In this document: positions 27,237 through 39,100 of the stretch, in pieces | Numbering within the stretch: the stretch's first letter is position 1 | Layout of the letters: each line of letters begins with the position of its first letter | NCBI RefSeq assembly: GCF_016765635.1 | Contig: NZ_JAESVD010000004.1 | Location: 1-64,000 of the forward strand | From: Shewanella schlegeliana | Lineage (GTDB): Bacteria > Pseudomonadota > Gammaproteobacteria > Enterobacterales > Shewanellaceae | DNA length: 64,000 bases | Direction of reading: 5' to 3' | Program-made: the position numbers and the translations under genes | Notes under the pieces: model-generated | Seen by the model: only the letters and a program-made list of their open reading frames with translations | Database searches by the model: none | Told to the model about the DNA's origin: nothing

Positions 27237-27689
27237 TCAATCAGTTCTCAAATACTGATCGTTAGCAGTAGTTTTGATGGCTTTATGTTCACAAGGTTGG
27301 TATTTACCCAGTAAGAAATATGATGCCATTAAATAGCTGAGCTCAACAGGAATAAGTATCATATAACCTGTCAGTGTTAATAGCTCATCATTGACCGTCT
27401 CTATGAACATTATTTGAGCGAAAATTAACACTGAAATATATAAAACGATTAACTTACGATTCGATAAAAAAGTCGCTAACCCTATAAACCAATACAACAG
27501 CATATAAAGTTCAATATCATTTGACCAAAAGCCATAACTGACATAATCACCCGCCATAAACGATGGCCCCAAAGGCATTAAAGCGCCGTAAGCAGCGGTA
27601 TTGCCAGCATCAGCACTAAGAGTAAAACTCAATAGAATCCAAAATCCTAGCAACAACAGTTTCTTTAAAAATAACTTCATGCTTTTCAT
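27237..27689 (-). CDS. Hypothetical membrane protein, 150 aa
   Basis: No family recognised. Four hydrophobic segments are visible (about 5-25, 55-75, 79-100 and 104-128), the first possibly a signal anchor. The C-terminal tail is hydrophilic. The sequence is A/T-rich compared with the flanking genes, which could mean relaxed selection or acquisition. It is isolated on both sides by about 180-500 bp. Confidence 0.6.
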   Translation of the reverse strand: MKSMKLFLKKLLLLGFWILLSFTLSADAGNTAAYGALMPLGPSFMAGDYVSYGFWSNDIELYMLLYWFIGLATFLSNRKLIVLYISVLIFAQIMFIETVNDELLTLTGYMILIPVELSYLMASYFLLGKYQPCEHKAIKTTANDQYLRTD

Positions 27690-27867
27690 TCACATCAAAG
27701 ACGCTAGTCACATTAACCTAATAACAATCTCAGAAGCTAAAACTAGGAAAACCGAATACTAGACAAACTAATACCAGATAAAGCTATAGTTAGGCCACCA
27801 CCGAAATGAACAAGCTCTTCATTGTGAGCAGCCTAAGCGAAAGACTTTTAGCCACTTTTGGCTATTG

Positions 27868-28776
27868 TTAACCATTACCAGCTGGGACTATCGCTCCGAC
27901 AAATTGAATCTCGCCATACGAGTCCCAAAGCTTAACCGTACCAACCGGTAGTGAGGATTTTTCTGGCTCAGCAAAAATATTGAGCAGATCATTTGCAATA
28001 AAAATAGAGGTATTGTCATAGCCACCACACCATTTCGACACTTGAATGAGTCTGCTACACAGCTCAGATGCAGATAACTTCTGATTGAGTATTTGCTTAA
28101 AGGTATTGGCTTCTATGTAATGGGCGCCATCAGAGGTCAAAATGAATCGCTTGATGTTGCGGAACTTTGGTAACTTTACGATCTGTGCTTTTAGATCGGG
28201 CCCAACACCAACATATTGTAATAAGCCTTTACTCAATTGCACGCCTGCTGCATCCGCGTTTTGTCCAGCAAACGTATCATCGATAGAGTACTGTTTTATA
28301 CCATGAGCAAAATTTGCATATATCCGGCTGTCACCAACATTGACGGCTTCAAATTGTCCATCGCTATCGTAAAGAAAAGCCGATAAGGTCGCGCCCCCAT
28401 TACTGTTATATATGGAGTAAACATCGGCGTTCGCCTCTTCAACAGCCTTTATTAACCGCTCCGCCACAGGCAGTTCTAGATTGTTGACGCAACTAGTTAT
28501 AAATGAAGCGATACTCAGGCTGGCACAATTAGCGCCAGATGCCATTCCGCCCATACCATCGCACAAAATCCCGATGATGAAAGAACTAGAAGCCGTGACT
28601 TGTACCTGTACGCAAACCACTCGGTCTTGATTTTCAGGCCTAATGTTGCCGATATCGCAGCCCATTGCTATTGAAGATTCAAATAATCCCCTAACTGCGC
28701 CATTTTCAACTGTCCGAGATAACCATAGCTGAATATGTTCTTTTATAACGTCTTGTTGCATAGCATTCTCATTCAA
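27868..28776 (-). CDS. PP2C-family serine/threonine protein phosphatase
   Basis: A 302-aa cytoplasmic PPM/PP2C phosphatase. The metal-binding blocks are intact: RPENQDR (46-52, Asp51), LCDGMGGMASG (71-81, Asp73), the NVGDSRIY block, LTSDGAHY and the final GGYDNTSIF aspartate. The region before the DG motif is typical of bacterial PppA/PstP-like enzymes. The last 25 residues extend beyond the catalytic core. No Hanks-type kinase, FHA protein or secretion gene lies within the window, so its partner is elsewhere. Confidence 0.88.
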   Translation of the reverse strand: MNENAMQQDVIKEHIQLWLSRTVENGAVRGLFESSIAMGCDIGNIRPENQDRVVCVQVQVTASSSFIIGILCDGMGGMASGANCASLSIASFITSCVNNLELPVAERLIKAVEEANADVYSIYNSNGGATLSAFLYDSDGQFEAVNVGDSRIYANFAHGIKQYSIDDTFAGQNADAAGVQLSKGLLQYVGVGPDLKAQIVKLPKFRNIKRFILTSDGAHYIEANTFKQILNQKLSASELCSRLIQVSKWCGGYDNTSIFIANDLLNIFAEPEKSSLPVGTVKLWDSYGEIQFVGAIVPAGNG

Positions 28777-28902
28777 TAAAACTCATGCTGAGTCCAATGC
28801 AGTCAATATAACGTAACAGTCCATTATATGATATATCAATACCAGTTCACCGCTCTACTCACTGAGTAACGACTACGATGAAATGACACCATCGAAATCT
28901 AA

Positions 28903-28930
28903 CAAAAAGCCCACATTCAAGTGGGCTATT
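28903..28930 (-). terminator. Rho-independent terminator of the DsbA-like gene
   Basis: AGCCCAC / GTGGGCT arms (28908-28914 and 28921-28927), followed on the minus strand by TTTTTG. It lies about 50 bp past the dsbA-like stop. Confidence 0.8.
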
Positions 28931-28979
28931 TAATTGATACTAAACCTAAGCTGCTTTCATCTAAACTATTTCATATGCG

Positions 28980-29612
28980 TTACTTAGATTGTTCAAGCGA
29001 GTTTAAGTAACGCACAAGTTCGGCAAGCTCTGCGGGTGTCTTTCCTTGCTCCTTAATGAGGTATTGCCCATTAACCACAAGTGATGGCACGCCGCGAATT
29101 TCGGCAAGCTGCGCTTGGGTGTCATAGTTCATTAAGGCAAGTTTTGCATCTGTGGAGTTCATCGCAGCTTCAACCTCTTTAGCATTAAGCCCCTGCCCCA
29201 CAAAAAAGTCTCTCAGTTGATCGGGACGAGTAAAGGCATTCCCCTTTTCATGAATACGCGTGAAAATATTACCGTGCACCTGCTTAGTCAGATTAAACTT
29301 TTGCGCAAGATAGTAAGCTTCTTGACTTAAAATCCAACTAGACCGTCCTGCACCTACAGGGGTTCGCTCAAACTGAATATCACCTTCTAAGAGGTGAGCC
29401 GCTTGCTCAAAGAAAGGGTCTTGGCGGTAGCAATAACTGCAGTTGTAGGAGAAAAACTCTCTCACTACAGGTTTGTTACTCTCTGGGATCCCGGCAATTT
29501 TGACGTAATCGACGCCCTCTTTATATTGCGCAGCCCAAACACTGTGCATAGGCAGCATTAATACTGCAAACAAAATAGCAATGCGACTTAATGATTGTTT
29601 GAAAAGCTTCAT
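28980..29612 (-). CDS. DsbA-like thiol:disulfide oxidoreductase with CSYC active site
   Basis: A periplasmic thioredoxin-fold protein of 210 aa. The signal peptide ends near residue 28 (HSVWAA). The redox motif is Cys58-Ser-Tyr-Cys61, preceded by EFFSYN, and the cis-proline loop reads IRGVPSLVVNG, as in DsbA. DsbA of E. coli has CPHC; the SY dipeptide should give a different redox potential or substrate preference. Homologues in Shewanella are usually annotated DsbA or DsbL. No dsbB- or dsbI-like gene is adjacent. Confidence 0.87.
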   Translation of the reverse strand: MKLFKQSLSRIAILFAVLMLPMHSVWAAQYKEGVDYVKIAGIPESNKPVVREFFSYNCSYCYRQDPFFEQAAHLLEGDIQFERTPVGAGRSSWILSQEAYYLAQKFNLTKQVHGNIFTRIHEKGNAFTRPDQLRDFFVGQGLNAKEVEAAMNSTDAKLALMNYDTQAQLAEIRGVPSLVVNGQYLIKEQGKTPAELAELVRYLNSLEQSK

Positions 29613-29688
29613 ATCGATCCTTACTTTGGCAAAATTAATGCGATTTACTCATCAGTAGTTGAGCTAAAAATAACACTCGATGATAGGG

Positions 29689-30543
29689 TTAACAAGCTAA
29701 CAGCATATCGATAGGATTGCTAAATTGATACTCGAAATTAAGCTCTGAACACAGCCTTTCACTGCAGATCTGCTTGCCGGTAACGCGTGTGTCTTCAGCG
29801 CTAGGCTCTGTCACCTGTTCACTTTCTGAAAATTGTGGCTCGACTAAACCTAACTCTCTCGCGGCTTGGCTATAAAAGGCCTGGCGTGTAGGGTGTAGCG
29901 GTGCACAAACATTATAAACACCACGAGATGTCTGATTAAATAATAGTGTGGAGACCGCAAGGATACAGTCATTGAGATGGACCAGATTGACCGCTGCGCT
30001 AGCATCTAATAAACCCGTTTTGCCTGCGAGGAATCGTCCAGGGTGCCTTTGCGGTCCAACAAGCCCTGCAAAACGGACAGTAACGCTATTATCTAGCTCG
30101 GAGAACAGGGCTTCGGCTTGCAATAACTTGGTACTTATCTCAGAGTGAGCACAGGCATCTTGTTCACTAAGCACTTTATCCACTTGAGGGTAAACACCCG
30201 TGGTACTGACGAAGATAACCTTCTTATAGTTTTTTGCGTCAATCAGCTGTTTTAGCTTGGCGAGGCGCAGTAAATAGGCATCGGGATCTTTACGTAGCCC
30301 GGGGGGAATATTGATCACTAAGCAATCTGCCGATAAAGCACGTGCTATATCGGTGCGTTCCTGTGCGAGCATTGCATCATCGTCCAGATCTAACCTAAAA
30401 CCATTAATCCCAAGTTTCTGTAAGGATAGTACTTCTGTTTGCAGCCGTTTGCTGCCAAATACCTTCACTCCACCTGCTACAAGCGCTTTCGCCAAGGGTA
30501 AACCGAACCAGCCACAACCAACAATACAGACAGATTTAATCAT
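29689..30543 (-). CDS. NAD-dependent epimerase/dehydratase-like protein (YeeZ-like)
   Basis: An extended short-chain dehydrogenase-fold protein of 284 aa. The nucleotide-binding motif is VGCGWFGLPLAKAL near residues 8-21. The body contains FVSTTGVYP, a YeeZ-like version of the family's strand-and-serine segment, but the catalytic YxxxK is not obvious, so enzymatic activity is doubtful. Such proteins are annotated SDR or YeeZ and have no agreed function. It is 76 bp upstream of the dsbA-like gene in the same direction. Confidence 0.75.
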   Translation of the reverse strand: MIKSVCIVGCGWFGLPLAKALVAGGVKVFGSKRLQTEVLSLQKLGINGFRLDLDDDAMLAQERTDIARALSADCLVINIPPGLRKDPDAYLLRLAKLKQLIDAKNYKKVIFVSTTGVYPQVDKVLSEQDACAHSEISTKLLQAEALFSELDNSVTVRFAGLVGPQRHPGRFLAGKTGLLDASAAVNLVHLNDCILAVSTLLFNQTSRGVYNVCAPLHPTRQAFYSQAARELGLVEPQFSESEQVTEPSAEDTRVTGKQICSERLCSELNFEYQFSNPIDMLLAC

Positions 30544-30646
30544 GCTTTTATTCTTTCGCTCATTAATTTAATGATATTCGTATGTAGCATAGTGAAGTGC
30601 ATCTAACTGGAAGTAAACTCGAGTTTCTAGCTTATTTATGAATTAC

Positions 30647-31843
30647 CTACAAACTACTAAAGTAAAAGCTGACAGTTGATTTACCATCTAGGGTTTTAAG
30701 CGCCGAAGATGATAGCTCATCAGGCTTAAGTACTCCGATTATATCTTCAGACTCTTCAGCCAAAAATCGTAATCTTGCATTTTGGCCGTCAAGGGTACAA
30801 CTCCACACTATTGGCTTTTGAACCTGTGAAGTGGTCACCATGACCTTAGCCACGTCACCATCACTCAGCTGCACCATAGTCCCTGGAGGATAGATCCCTA
30901 ATACTTTAACTAAAGTAGAGATCAACTCAGCCTCATGTTTACCGGCTCGGTTCTTAAATAAGTAACCCAATGCCACCTGCGGAGAGCGCCCTTCGCCACC
31001 TCTAAGCAGGCGTTCGAAGTCATTAACTAAACTGACGACTTGAGTGGTGAGCGCTATCTGCTTACCTTTTAGCCCATGAGGATAGCCACTACCATCGACC
31101 CACTCATGGTGATGGAGCACAATATCTAAGGCCTCATTAGAGAACAGCCCTAACTTCTCGAGCATGTCATAGCCAAAGTTTGGATGCATATTTAAAAAAT
31201 TAACTTCGTGGTCTGACAGGTTATTTTTCTTACGCCTAATGACATCAGGTACCTTCAGCTTACCAATATCATGAAATAGTGAGCCCATGGCGATATCACG
31301 TAACTGTGAATGGTTCAGTGAAAGAGCTTGCCCTATCATCATTGATAACACGGCAATCGATACACCATGTTGATTAACGGAGATATCTTCACCGGGATTG
31401 ACCAGTGCCAAATGGGGAGAGTCTGTTTCCTTTAGATGATCCATCAACTCTTCGACTAGGGTCGCGGCGCTGCGATAAGCACCTTGTGGATCGGCACCAA
31501 GCTTTGAAAATGTCGCCCGACAATCACTGGCACCTTTGGTAAACCTTTGTTGACCTAATCTAATCGATTTTCTGACTAAGACCTTAGCATCTTCTGCTAA
31601 CTGCTCTGGCGTTGGTGGGCTCTCTTCAACTTCAGCAACAACTTCATCAGTTAATAACTCCCTACCGCCAAGCAAAGTAACGTAAGACACATTTAAGGTC
31701 TTAATTAACTCTATATGAGCAGGTTTTTCTATCTCTATTTGATTAAATAGAAAAGGATGATCCGTCCATGAAAGTGGTAACTTCACTGTCATACCCACTT
31801 TCAACTCTGACAAAGGTATTTGCAACTCTGCCGCCTTTGACAT
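30647..31843 (-). CDS. HD-GYP domain c-di-GMP phosphodiesterase with N-terminal DUF3391
   Basis: A 398-aa cytoplasmic protein. Residues 8-135 match the DUF3391 domain that precedes many HD-GYP proteins (LSELKVGMTVKLPLSW). The HD-GYP domain (about 150-325) has the HD pair His191-Asp192 (LFHDIGKLKVP), the HHHE block near 244-247 and DGSGYPHGL (250-258) in place of GYPxGL, so all metal ligands appear present. It should hydrolyse c-di-GMP to pGpG/GMP. The window also encodes a diguanylate cyclase near 41-42 kb, but the two are not linked. Confidence 0.9.
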   Translation of the reverse strand: MSKAAELQIPLSELKVGMTVKLPLSWTDHPFLFNQIEIEKPAHIELIKTLNVSYVTLLGGRELLTDEVVAEVEESPPTPEQLAEDAKVLVRKSIRLGQQRFTKGASDCRATFSKLGADPQGAYRSAATLVEELMDHLKETDSPHLALVNPGEDISVNQHGVSIAVLSMMIGQALSLNHSQLRDIAMGSLFHDIGKLKVPDVIRRKKNNLSDHEVNFLNMHPNFGYDMLEKLGLFSNEALDIVLHHHEWVDGSGYPHGLKGKQIALTTQVVSLVNDFERLLRGGEGRSPQVALGYLFKNRAGKHEAELISTLVKVLGIYPPGTMVQLSDGDVAKVMVTTSQVQKPIVWSCTLDGQNARLRFLAEESEDIIGVLKPDELSSSALKTLDGKSTVSFYFSSL

Positions 31844-32183
31844 CTATGTCACTCCAAGATTAACTTTTAAGCTTATCGTTTATTGCTAACCAGTTAGCCA
31901 CACGTGCTTCCTACACTCTTGTGTTACAAACGTACTCTTCTTGTCAGTAAATCTGTCGACACTTGTGACCGGTTAAATAACGGTCTACTCGGCCATAAAG
32001 CCAATATCCATAAAGGGTAAGTAGACTAACCAATAGCGTCAATTTTATGACAAAAGAGAAAAAATGACACGCTTAAATGCAAAACAAGCCATGAAAGCTA
32101 TCTATACGGTTTCAATATAGTCGATATAGAATAAGTTATTCCCTATTTGTCTCTTTTTTAAGCCAAATAAATACACACCAAGA

Positions 32184-32212
32184 TTGCATACAATATTCAA
32201 CCATTCTATACT
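32184..32212 (+). promoter_or_regulatory. sigma70 promoter of the candidate small RNA
   Basis: TTGCAT (32184-32189), a 17-bp spacer and TATACT (32207-32212) form a near-consensus promoter. No plus-strand protein gene follows it. Confidence 0.7.
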
Positions 32213-32218
32213 GAAACT

Positions 32219-32418
32219 GTTTCTTAAGATCGGTCGCCCCGAAGAAGATGATGTTTAGGAAGCAATACTGTCAATTGTCCTTTAACAAGGTTAGATCATA
32301 ATCGCAGTATGATTATTGTTTAGCTTTAAAAGGTTTTTATCGTAAAGCTATGGATCACAAATACAGAGTGACTCTCTGAATTAAGATTCTTTTGACGCTG
32401 CTTGCAGCGTCTTTTTTT
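32219..32418 (+). ncRNA. Candidate small RNA, about 200 nt
   Basis: A probable stand-alone transcript between a good promoter and a strong terminator, with no open frame bearing a ribosome binding site. Predicted hairpins are CCTT-taac-AAGG (32279-32290), ATAATC / GATTAT (32298-32316), TAGCTTTA / TAAAGCTA (32321-32350) and CAGAG / CTCTG (32364-32378), before the terminator stem. It resembles no RNA I can name (not 6S, GcvB, Spot 42 or RyhB). Hfq-dependent regulation is possible given the U-rich terminator end. Both flanking genes lie on the opposite strand. Confidence 0.6.
32394..32418 (+). terminator. Rho-independent terminator of the candidate small RNA
   Basis: GACGCTGC-TT-GCAGCGTC (32394-32411) followed by seven Ts. 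The T-run is on the plus strand only, although both neighbouring genes run on the minus strand. It must therefore end a plus-strand transcript. Confidence 0.85.
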
Positions 32419-32428
32419 ACTCTTTTTT

Positions 32429-32452
32429 CTTACTTTCTTACTTTCTTACTTT
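32429..32452. repeat. Three tandem copies of CTTACTTT
   Basis: Perfect 8-bp direct repeats (32429-32436, 32437-32444, 32445-32452) followed by degenerate copies. They overlap the last codons and stop of the DUF2919 gene. Since 8 is not a multiple of 3, gain or loss of a unit changes the reading frame of the tail. Confidence 0.9.
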
Positions 32453-32972
32453 CTTTCTTACAGTCGTTTTCTTTCCAATCGCTAAAGTACAGTTTCAAGC
32501 GCTTAGATTTATAGAGATATAAGCTACTCCAAAATAGCAGCAGTGCATCCAAGCCTATACTCCAGCTATACATGTAATAGGAGTGTAAAACTCGCTGAAG
32601 CAGCAAACCACCATCGATGATCAGCAGCAACACCAATAACCACTTCATATAAGGAAAGAGTGGACGCACCCAATTAGGTGAGCGTTTTCTCTCAGCAATA
32701 ACGACGCCATAAACGATTAACGCGCCAAACCCCGCCGCCAATGCCATCAAGAAATCAGCCTTGTGTGGGTAAAAAAGTTCAACCAAAGCGGCTCTATCAC
32801 TTGCCTGAGTCAATGACGCCACAAATACACACCAGCCTCGTGCAATAAACACCAGCAACAGATAGAGCATTAACGGCGGCTTTACATGACCTTTATCGTC
32901 AAGCCAGGTGATATGACTAAAATTCAAATGCTTTCCTTTGGTTAATTTGGCTAACTCATTTTGGTAAACCAT
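32430..32972 (-). CDS. DUF2919 inner-membrane protein (YfeZ-like)
   Basis: A 180-aa membrane protein with four hydrophobic segments (about 34-56, 72-94, 108-127 and 136-155). The N-terminal NFSHITWLDDKGHVKPPLMLYLLL matches the start of DUF2919 proteins. Function is unknown. The C-terminus is a lysine-rich tail (KKESKKVRK) encoded by three tandem copies of an 8-bp repeat that also supplies the stop codon. It is 88 bp upstream of the ligA terminator on the same strand. Confidence 0.7.
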   Translation of the reverse strand: MVYQNELAKLTKGKHLNFSHITWLDDKGHVKPPLMLYLLLVFIARGWCVFVASLTQASDRAALVELFYPHKADFLMALAAGFGALIVYGVVIAERKRSPNWVRPLFPYMKWLLVLLLIIDGGLLLQRVLHSYYMYSWSIGLDALLLFWSSLYLYKSKRLKLYFSDWKENDCKKESKKVRK

Positions 32973-33020
32973 ATTTGAGATAAACTAGATATGGCGACAA
33001 TTTAATGATTTTCAAGCATT

Positions 33021-33046
33021 AAAAAAGCTCCATAAGGAGCTTTTTT
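33021..33046 (-). terminator. Rho-independent terminator of ligA
   Basis: AAAAAAGCTCC-ataa-GGAGCTTTTTT is an 11-bp stem flanked by A and T tracts, so it works on either strand. It lies just past the ligA stop. Confidence 0.9.
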
Positions 33047-33060
33047 AATCTAATCGAGCA

Positions 33061-35118
<2,058 letters not shown>

Positions 35119-35155
35119 TTACGTATCAAAGCTTAGGCGATGATGTAGGCTCAAT

Positions 35156-36136
35156 CTAAGCGCAAGCCAGCGTTCTGATCCGCTGAATATAGCTTTGCTT
35201 AGTACTTTCTAGCCACTCACCTCGGCCGCCATCAAGAACCACGCCACCTAAGTCATCGGCGATCTGATGGGCTGAATTAAGCATGATAGAGAAATTCATT
35301 AACGCGTCGCCATAACAAGGCAATGTCATAAATAACACCACACCTTGAGTGCTGAATTGCTCCATGTTGTCGGGATCAAATACGCCCGGCTTAACCATGT
35401 TCGCCATCGAGAATAATACCTTACCGGTACCGGCATTATCTTCATGACGGTGGAAAATATTCATATCACCAAACTTAAAGTTAAGCGTCAGCAAACAAGG
35501 TAAAAGTTCTGCGCCGCTGAGCTCTTCGCCCTCTTTCGCGACCACATGCAGTACTAATACATCTTGTGGCTCACCTAACTCTTCAACTTGTGCCTGTTTC
35601 GACTCTGAAATAGGTTCTGGCTTTGTTTCAACTATTTCTTGCTCTACAGCCTCTTGTTCAATAACCTTTGGTGCTGCCTCAAAGACAGGCTCAGTAATCT
35701 TTGGCTTTGCGATTTCAGGCTCAGTGAACACCGGCTCTTCTGTAGCAAACAGTGACTCTTGAATTGGCGCCTCTGCAGTTAATACGGGCTCTTGAGTCAT
35801 TAGAGAAGGCTCAACACGCGTCTTCGTTACTTTAGGTGCCGGAGTGTCACTTAACTCAAACGAATCAGCCCTAGTACCATTAAACTGAGACTCTTGCTGA
35901 TGCTCATCAACCGTTTCAGCTTCACTTTCAAACCCACTATTTTTAACAACTCGAACCTCGCCGATACCATCGTTATCGAAACCATCAGCATCGCGACGCT
36001 CACGGCTAATATCGGCCATGGGGCTTTGCTTATATCCCTTAGGTTGCTGTTTTCTAATGGACCAAAATCCGTGTACAAGTACGGCGATAATGGCTATCAC
36101 ACCGATAAGAAGCAATACCAGTTGAAAATTTTCCAT
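35156..36136 (-). CDS. zipA: Cell division protein ZipA
   Basis: A 326-aa divisome protein that anchors FtsZ to the membrane. An N-terminal membrane helix (about 5-25) faces the periplasm with its short end. A long Glu/Pro/Val-rich linker (about 50-185) has repeated [13 protein letters not shown] segments, and a C-terminal ZipA globular domain (about 190-326) binds the FtsZ tail. The domain shows [21 protein letters not shown], as in other ZipA proteins. It lies between smc and ligA on the same strand, the standard gene order. Confidence 0.95.
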   Translation of the reverse strand: MENFQLVLLLIGVIAIIAVLVHGFWSIRKQQPKGYKQSPMADISRERRDADGFDNDGIGEVRVVKNSGFESEAETVDEHQQESQFNGTRADSFELSDTPAPKVTKTRVEPSLMTQEPVLTAEAPIQESLFATEEPVFTEPEIAKPKITEPVFEAAPKVIEQEAVEQEIVETKPEPISESKQAQVEELGEPQDVLVLHVVAKEGEELSGAELLPCLLTLNFKFGDMNIFHRHEDNAGTGKVLFSMANMVKPGVFDPDNMEQFSTQGVVLFMTLPCYGDALMNFSIMLNSAHQIADDLGGVVLDGGRGEWLESTKQSYIQRIRTLACA

Positions 36137-36159
36137 TGGTTACCCTGTATTTCTTATGT

Positions 36160-39100
36160 TCATCCTGCGTCGGCTAATGCCACCGCTTCATCTATGTCAA
36201 CTGCCACAATGCGCGAAACACCGGGCTCATGCATAGTCACACCGATAAGTTGATCGGCCAATTCCATGGTGATCTTGTTGTGACTAATATATATAAATTG
36301 AACGCTTTGGGACATCTCTTTTACCAAACGACAAAAACGTTCGACATTGGCATCATCCAAAGGCGCATCGACTTCATCCAACATACAAAATGGTGCTGGA
36401 TTTAACCTAAAAATTGCAAATACCAATGATAAAGCGGTTAATGCCTTTTCTCCACCAGAAAGTAGGTGAATCGTACTATTCTTCTTACCCGGCGGCCTCG
36501 CCATAATGCTAACGCCAGTTTCTAAAAGGTCGTCATCGGTCAGGGCCAAGTAAGCACTGCCACCACCAAAGACCTTAGGAAACAATATACCGAGATCGGC
36601 ATTAACTTTATCAAACGTATCTTTAAAGCGACTCTTTGTCTCTTTATCAATCTTACGAATCGCTTCTTCTAAGCTCGAAAGCGCGGCGTTCAGATCCTCA
36701 TCTTGGCTATCTAAATATAACTTGCGCTGGTTTTGAAGATCAAACTCCTCAATCGCGGCTAAGTTAATTGCACCAAGGTGCTCGATCTGTGCACGTAATC
36801 GCTCTAGCTCCTTTTGACGCCAAACCAAGGTCTTATTTTCATCTAACGATAATAATACCTGTTTAACATCAACATTTTGCTCAATAAGCAATCGTTGCTG
36901 ACTGTCAATTTGACCTTTTAATCCTTCACGGCGTAACTTTAACGTGCCTGTGGATTGAGTCAAGCCCTCTAAACTCGCAAGCTGTTGTTTTTTATTCGTT
37001 CCTGCACTATCGCACAGTTCTTGAAGCTCTGCTTGCTGCAGCCTTAACGCCGTCAAGGCATCTTGCTTAATCTGCTGAGCTTGCAAGGCTTGGTCTAACT
37101 GCGCCTTAAGAGGTTGCGACTCCCCTTCTTGCTGTTCACTGTCTTTAAGTTCTAACTGCTGCTTAAGCACAGCTTCACTTTGCTCAAGTTCTTGCAATCG
37201 CTGCTGATGCTGATTAACTTGCTGCTCAATCAGCATCATCTGAGTATGCAAGTTTTGCTCGCTCGCCGATGCTTGCGTCATCTTAGCGTCTAGCTGTTGT
37301 CGAAGCGGTTTAAGCTTAGCAACCTTATCCAGCGCCTGCGCTTTTTGCACTTGACCATCGGCTTTGGCGAGTTGCGCTTTTTCAAGAGTATCACTCAGCT
37401 GCTGATGCTGTCGCACTCGCTTCTCAACGCTTAACTGCAACGCCTGCAGCTCTTGCTTAGCCTCGAGTAAGTCATGCTCAGCCTTGGCCAATCTAGAGGC
37501 AGTCTGCGCCACCGATTGTTGCTGGGATTGCAGCTGGGACTTTAAACTTGCCAACTCAATCTGTTGAGTTTGAATAAATTGCTGCTTTTGCTGGATCTGG
37601 CTGACAAGCGGCGCCATGGCCTGCTTCAGCTGAGTCAGTGACTCACTCAGCGTCTCTAGATCAGAGCGGCTCGTCATGACGCTTTGCTGCAGTTCTAGCT
37701 GCTCATTTTTAAGCTCAACAATCGAGCCCGCAGCCTGAGTCTTTTCGATAACAAAGTCGACGCCGACGAGGTATCCATCGGCAGTAGCGATTAACTGATT
37801 CTGTTTCAAGGAGCCTCTTTGGCCAATAGCCTGCTCTTTGGTTTCGAGCCAAGTCACATGCTGCAGCCAAGGTGCGAGGTTCACTGGCGCCTTAATCACG
37901 CTAAGTTCTGTAACGCCAGACTCAAAGCCGAGTTGCTCAGAACAGCTATCGACATCAGCTTCAGTCAATACCCGAGTATTTAACAGTCCTGATAGCAGCA
38001 TATCTACTGAGGTTTCCCAGCCTGGAGTGACCTCTATCACTTGCCATAGCTCTTCAGTATCGCCCGCTTTATCGGCTGGCAATAACTGAGTCACAACCGA
38101 TAAGCGCCCTTGCTCATCGGCGAGTTTGACCTTAAGGCTATCTTGCTTCGCCAATAACTCCTGCTCAGTGAGTTGCTTGGTTTGCTGCTGATAATTGAGT
38201 TCATCAAGCACCTCTTGCTCTTGCTCAATCACCAAGGAAAGCTCGCTGACCTGTGAAGCAAAATCGTGAGCATTAATCTTTTCAAGCTCTGCGGAGGTCG
38301 AAACAACTTGCTCCTCTAAACGCTCCACCAGCCTCTGCTTATTACCAATATCAGATTCATTATGGCTAAGCTGATTACGGTTCATCTCAAACGCGTGGTG
38401 CGCTTGGCTATAAGCATCATTCAATCCATGCAATTGCTCACTTAGCTGTTCGAGTTGCTCATTGGCGAGTGACAGCTCAGCGTCATGGGCCGTCAACTGT
38501 TGACGGATTAGCGTCGCGTCGGGCACCGCAAGCGCTTGCTGCTCCGTTAGCAGCGCTTGCTTGGCTTTAACATCGGTTAATCGAGCACGATAGAGACTTA
38601 TCTGTTCAGCATTTTCCTGCAAACGCAGAGTCAGGCTTTCGTCTTGTTGCTGACGATGCTTAAGCGACTGCTCAAGCTTAGCAATATGAGTCTTGGTCAG
38701 ATAAAAATCTTCAACTTGATGAGCTTCTTGAGTCTCTAGCTCACTTAACTTCAAACCAAGCTCTGTCAGGCTTAATTCGACCGTCTGCTTCTTAGCCAAC
38801 AACTCAGTTTGTTGCAGCTCGAGTTTACTTAGCTGTTCATCAATTTTGGCTATTTGCTGCTGTAGTTCGGCAAAACGTGACACCGACAACTCGGCATCAT
38901 ATTTACGCTCGGCTTGCTTAAGCTCACGATATTTGCGCGCCGTTTCGGCTTGCTCGGCAAGCTTGTCGAGCTGCTTGGTCAATTCGGAACGAATGTCACC
39001 GAGTCTGGCCAAGTTTTCCCGCGTGTGTCGAATTCGGTTTTCTGTTTCGCGGCGGCGCTCTTTATAACGTGAGATCCCTGCGGCTTCTTCGATGAATACC

